Origin: Chitinophaga polysaccharea
GTDB taxonomy: Bacteria > Bacteroidota > Bacteroidia > Chitinophagales > Chitinophagaceae
Direction: 5' to 3'
Length of the DNA: 64,000 nucleotides
Assembly: GCF_007829335.1 (NCBI RefSeq)
Contig: NZ_VIWO01000003.1
Span: 737,759 to 801,758 of the forward strand
Of the stretch, positions 63,154-64,000 are shown piece after piece; the stretch's first letter is position 1; the number at the start of each line of letters is the position of its first letter. Under the pieces are notes generated by a model. That model was not told the DNA's origin, did not search any database, and saw nothing but the letters and a program-made list of their open reading frames with translations. The position numbers and the translations under genes were made by a program.

Positions 63154-63357
63154 CTAGCGTATAAAAGGCAGTATTTCATTATATGGTTTCTGGGTGATAA
63201 TACCATAGAGGGCGAGCAGGAATAAGAGAAATACGACTATTAGAGTGAAAGGCTTATACCTGAAGGCAATGCCTTTCTTTGCAGCATATTTATAGTAGAG
63301 TAGGGTGCCTGCCAGGTATATACCGGTAAACAGCAGTATGATAAAATTGACCTGCAT
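63154..63357 (-). CDS. Small two-helix membrane protein, 67 aa
   Basis: It reads MQVNFIILLFTGIYLAGTLLYY as a first helix and FTLIVVFLLFLLALYGIITQ as a second. No family is recognised. It starts 5 bp after the stop of the 86-aa membrane protein, on the same strand, so the two are probably co-transcribed and may interact. Confidence 0.65.
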   Translation of the reverse strand: MQVNFIILLFTGIYLAGTLLYYKYAAKKGIAFRYKPFTLIVVFLLFLLALYGIITQKPYNEILPFIR

Positions 63358-63362
63358 ATTGG

Positions 63363-63623
63363 TTAGTTAACGCCTTTTTTAACAATCATTTTACCGGAAA
63401 TATATAACCCTATCAATAAAACCAGGATGGATGTTCCAATTTGAGTTAAATATTCCGCTACCCATGCTACTAAAATAGCTACGATATGAATCTTTCCGTT
63501 TGCGTCGGGTTGAAACATTTTACCTGAAAAAATATAGTAGGCGAAAGCTACAAAAAGCCCAAACCACACAAGGGCGTAAACATAGTCTAATGGCTTTTGA
63601 CTGAATGTAAATTTTTTGTTCAT
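63363..63623 (-). CDS. Small membrane protein, 86 aa
   Basis: Two or three hydrophobic helices (YVYALVWFGLFVAFAYYIFSG, IVAILVAWVAEYLTQIGTSILVLLIGLYISGKM). Its ATG overlaps the TGA of a preceding 88-codon ORF. It is paired with the 67-aa membrane protein downstream. The function is unknown. Confidence 0.65.
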   Translation of the reverse strand: MNKKFTFSQKPLDYVYALVWFGLFVAFAYYIFSGKMFQPDANGKIHIVAILVAWVAEYLTQIGTSILVLLIGLYISGKMIVKKGVN

Positions 63624-63886
63624 TTCAATGTTATTTTAAAGTAGGTGTAATCTGCATCAATGATATAAGTATTTTTTAATACGACCGCCTTTAAATGAAT
63701 ATTCGGGAATAATGGATTCATATTCGTTGGGGAATGAGTTTTATTCGGCCACTTAAGATCGGATAAATTACTGGTAAACAGTACTCTATCAAAGAAAAGA
63801 ACGGGAAAGAAGCGTTTAGTTTCAACGGGACAACGCTTTGTAGCTCTATCGTTTTTGCAGAAATATATGCGAGACAACCGGAGCAT
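63620..63886 (-). CDS. Possible small or truncated protein, 88 aa
   Basis: This ORF overlaps the start of the 86-aa gene by an ATGA junction, which is typical of translational coupling. The C-terminal half (LSDLKWPNKTHSPTNMNPLFPNIHLKAVVLKNTYIIDADYTYFKITL) reads like a real protein. The N-terminal part is Cys/Arg-rich and unconvincing, so the true start may differ or the gene may be cut. No family is recognised. Confidence 0.35.
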   Translation of the reverse strand: MLRLSRIYFCKNDRATKRCPVETKRFFPVLFFDRVLFTSNLSDLKWPNKTHSPTNMNPLFPNIHLKAVVLKNTYIIDADYTYFKITLK

Positions 63887-63907
63887 CGTTCATAGTCTAA
63901 TAAAAGA

Positions 63908-63935
63908 GGCTGTATCATAAATAAATGGTACAGCC
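63908..63935. terminator. Hairpin with T-run near right edge
   Basis: GGCTGTATCA and TGGTACAGCC pair over 10 bp with one wobble around an 8-nt loop, followed by CTTTTTTTATTTTT on the plus strand. It looks like a factor-independent terminator. The GAGGCTGTATCATAAA end also resembles ends of some Bacteroidota insertion sequences, but no transposase lies in the window. Confidence 0.6.
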
Positions 63936-64000
63936 CTTTTTTTATTTTTGGTATTTATCGGGCGTTTATCCACGTTTCAGGTGGAGAAATATATTGATTT

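Noticed and set aside
63718..63918. 66-codon minus-strand ORF at the right edge
   Set aside because: It overlaps the terminator-like hairpin and has no recognisable content; the 88-codon ORF is the somewhat better candidate.
1..64000. CRISPR arrays, tRNA or rRNA genes
   Set aside because: No regularly spaced repeats and no cloverleaf-like or rRNA-like sequence were noticed on reading; a covariance-model scan was not possible here.

Overview
The window comes from a Gram-negative Bacteroidota genome, most likely the Chitinophagaceae (Chitinophaga-like). The grounds are two SusC/SusD pairs, many lipoproteins with Bacteroidota-type signal peptides, a FecI/FecR/STN-SusC signalling set, a membrane-anchored propeller regulator with a LuxR-type C-terminus, PVC-type haem dehydrogenase architecture, several matches to the Bacteroidota -7 element TAnnTTTG, and tandem terpene synthases. 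No rRNA, tRNA, CRISPR array or complete insertion sequence was recognised. Genus level is inference.

Layout. (1) 1-8777: the 3' part of a giant Tc-toxin A-like gene whose reading frame is open through the left edge. (2) 8.8-13.6 kb: single genes, namely a tandem LamG lipoprotein, an unknown 141-aa protein, a macro-domain protein, a DUF493 protein, a YceI lipoprotein and a DUF6174-like lipoprotein, with strong bidirectional terminators between convergent pairs. (3) 14.1-26.2 kb: a polysaccharide-utilisation-type locus made of an ECF sigma factor, a FecR anti-sigma, an STN-containing SusC, a SusD, two surface lipoproteins (DUF4959/DUF5126/DUF5000 and DUF4998 types) and a large secreted protein of unknown activity. 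(4) 26.4-36.2 kb: housekeeping and accessory genes (2OG-Fe(II) oxygenase, GT39-type glycosyltransferase, ECF sigma with two tiny downstream genes, an SDR lacking its catalytic Tyr/Lys, a second ECF sigma with a CxxC tail and an AHSA1/SRPBCC partner, DMT exporter, T5orf172 protein, APH-type kinase). (5) 36.3-38.9 kb: a propeller/HEAT/cytochrome c dehydrogenase-like protein. (6) 39.1-56.5 kb: a beta-glucan locus with a divergent propeller/LuxR regulator and a ten-gene operon (SusC, SusD, GH16, GH3, Gfo/Idh, NagB/AgaI-like, a broken ROK kinase, GMC dehydrogenase, gluconate-dehydrogenase-subunit-3-like Tat protein, DUF4091 protein). (7) 56.5-58.8 kb: an ECF-sigma stub, palindromes and two tandem class I terpene synthases. 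(8) 59-64 kb: Crp-family regulator, LinB-like haloalkane dehalogenase, a second GT39-type protein, a class II cyclic-nucleotide phosphodiesterase and small membrane proteins.

How the genes work together. The two glycan loci use different switches. The first has trans-envelope signalling (STN of SusC to FecR to ECF sigma). The second has a one-protein regulator that probably senses a glycan in the periplasm and binds DNA through its C-terminus; near-repeats of a GAYGTAGTAATGA element lie between it and the SusC promoter. In the second locus GH16 and GH3 would degrade a beta-glucan to glucose, while the downstream oxidoreductases suggest that part of the sugar is oxidised in the periplasm before uptake. 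That last step is inference.

The most unusual items are the terpene synthase pair with its palindromic upstream region, the internally deleted ROK gene in an otherwise intact operon, the degenerate SDR next to two ECF sigma factors, the ECF-sigma micro-operon, and the unassigned 757-aa secreted protein.
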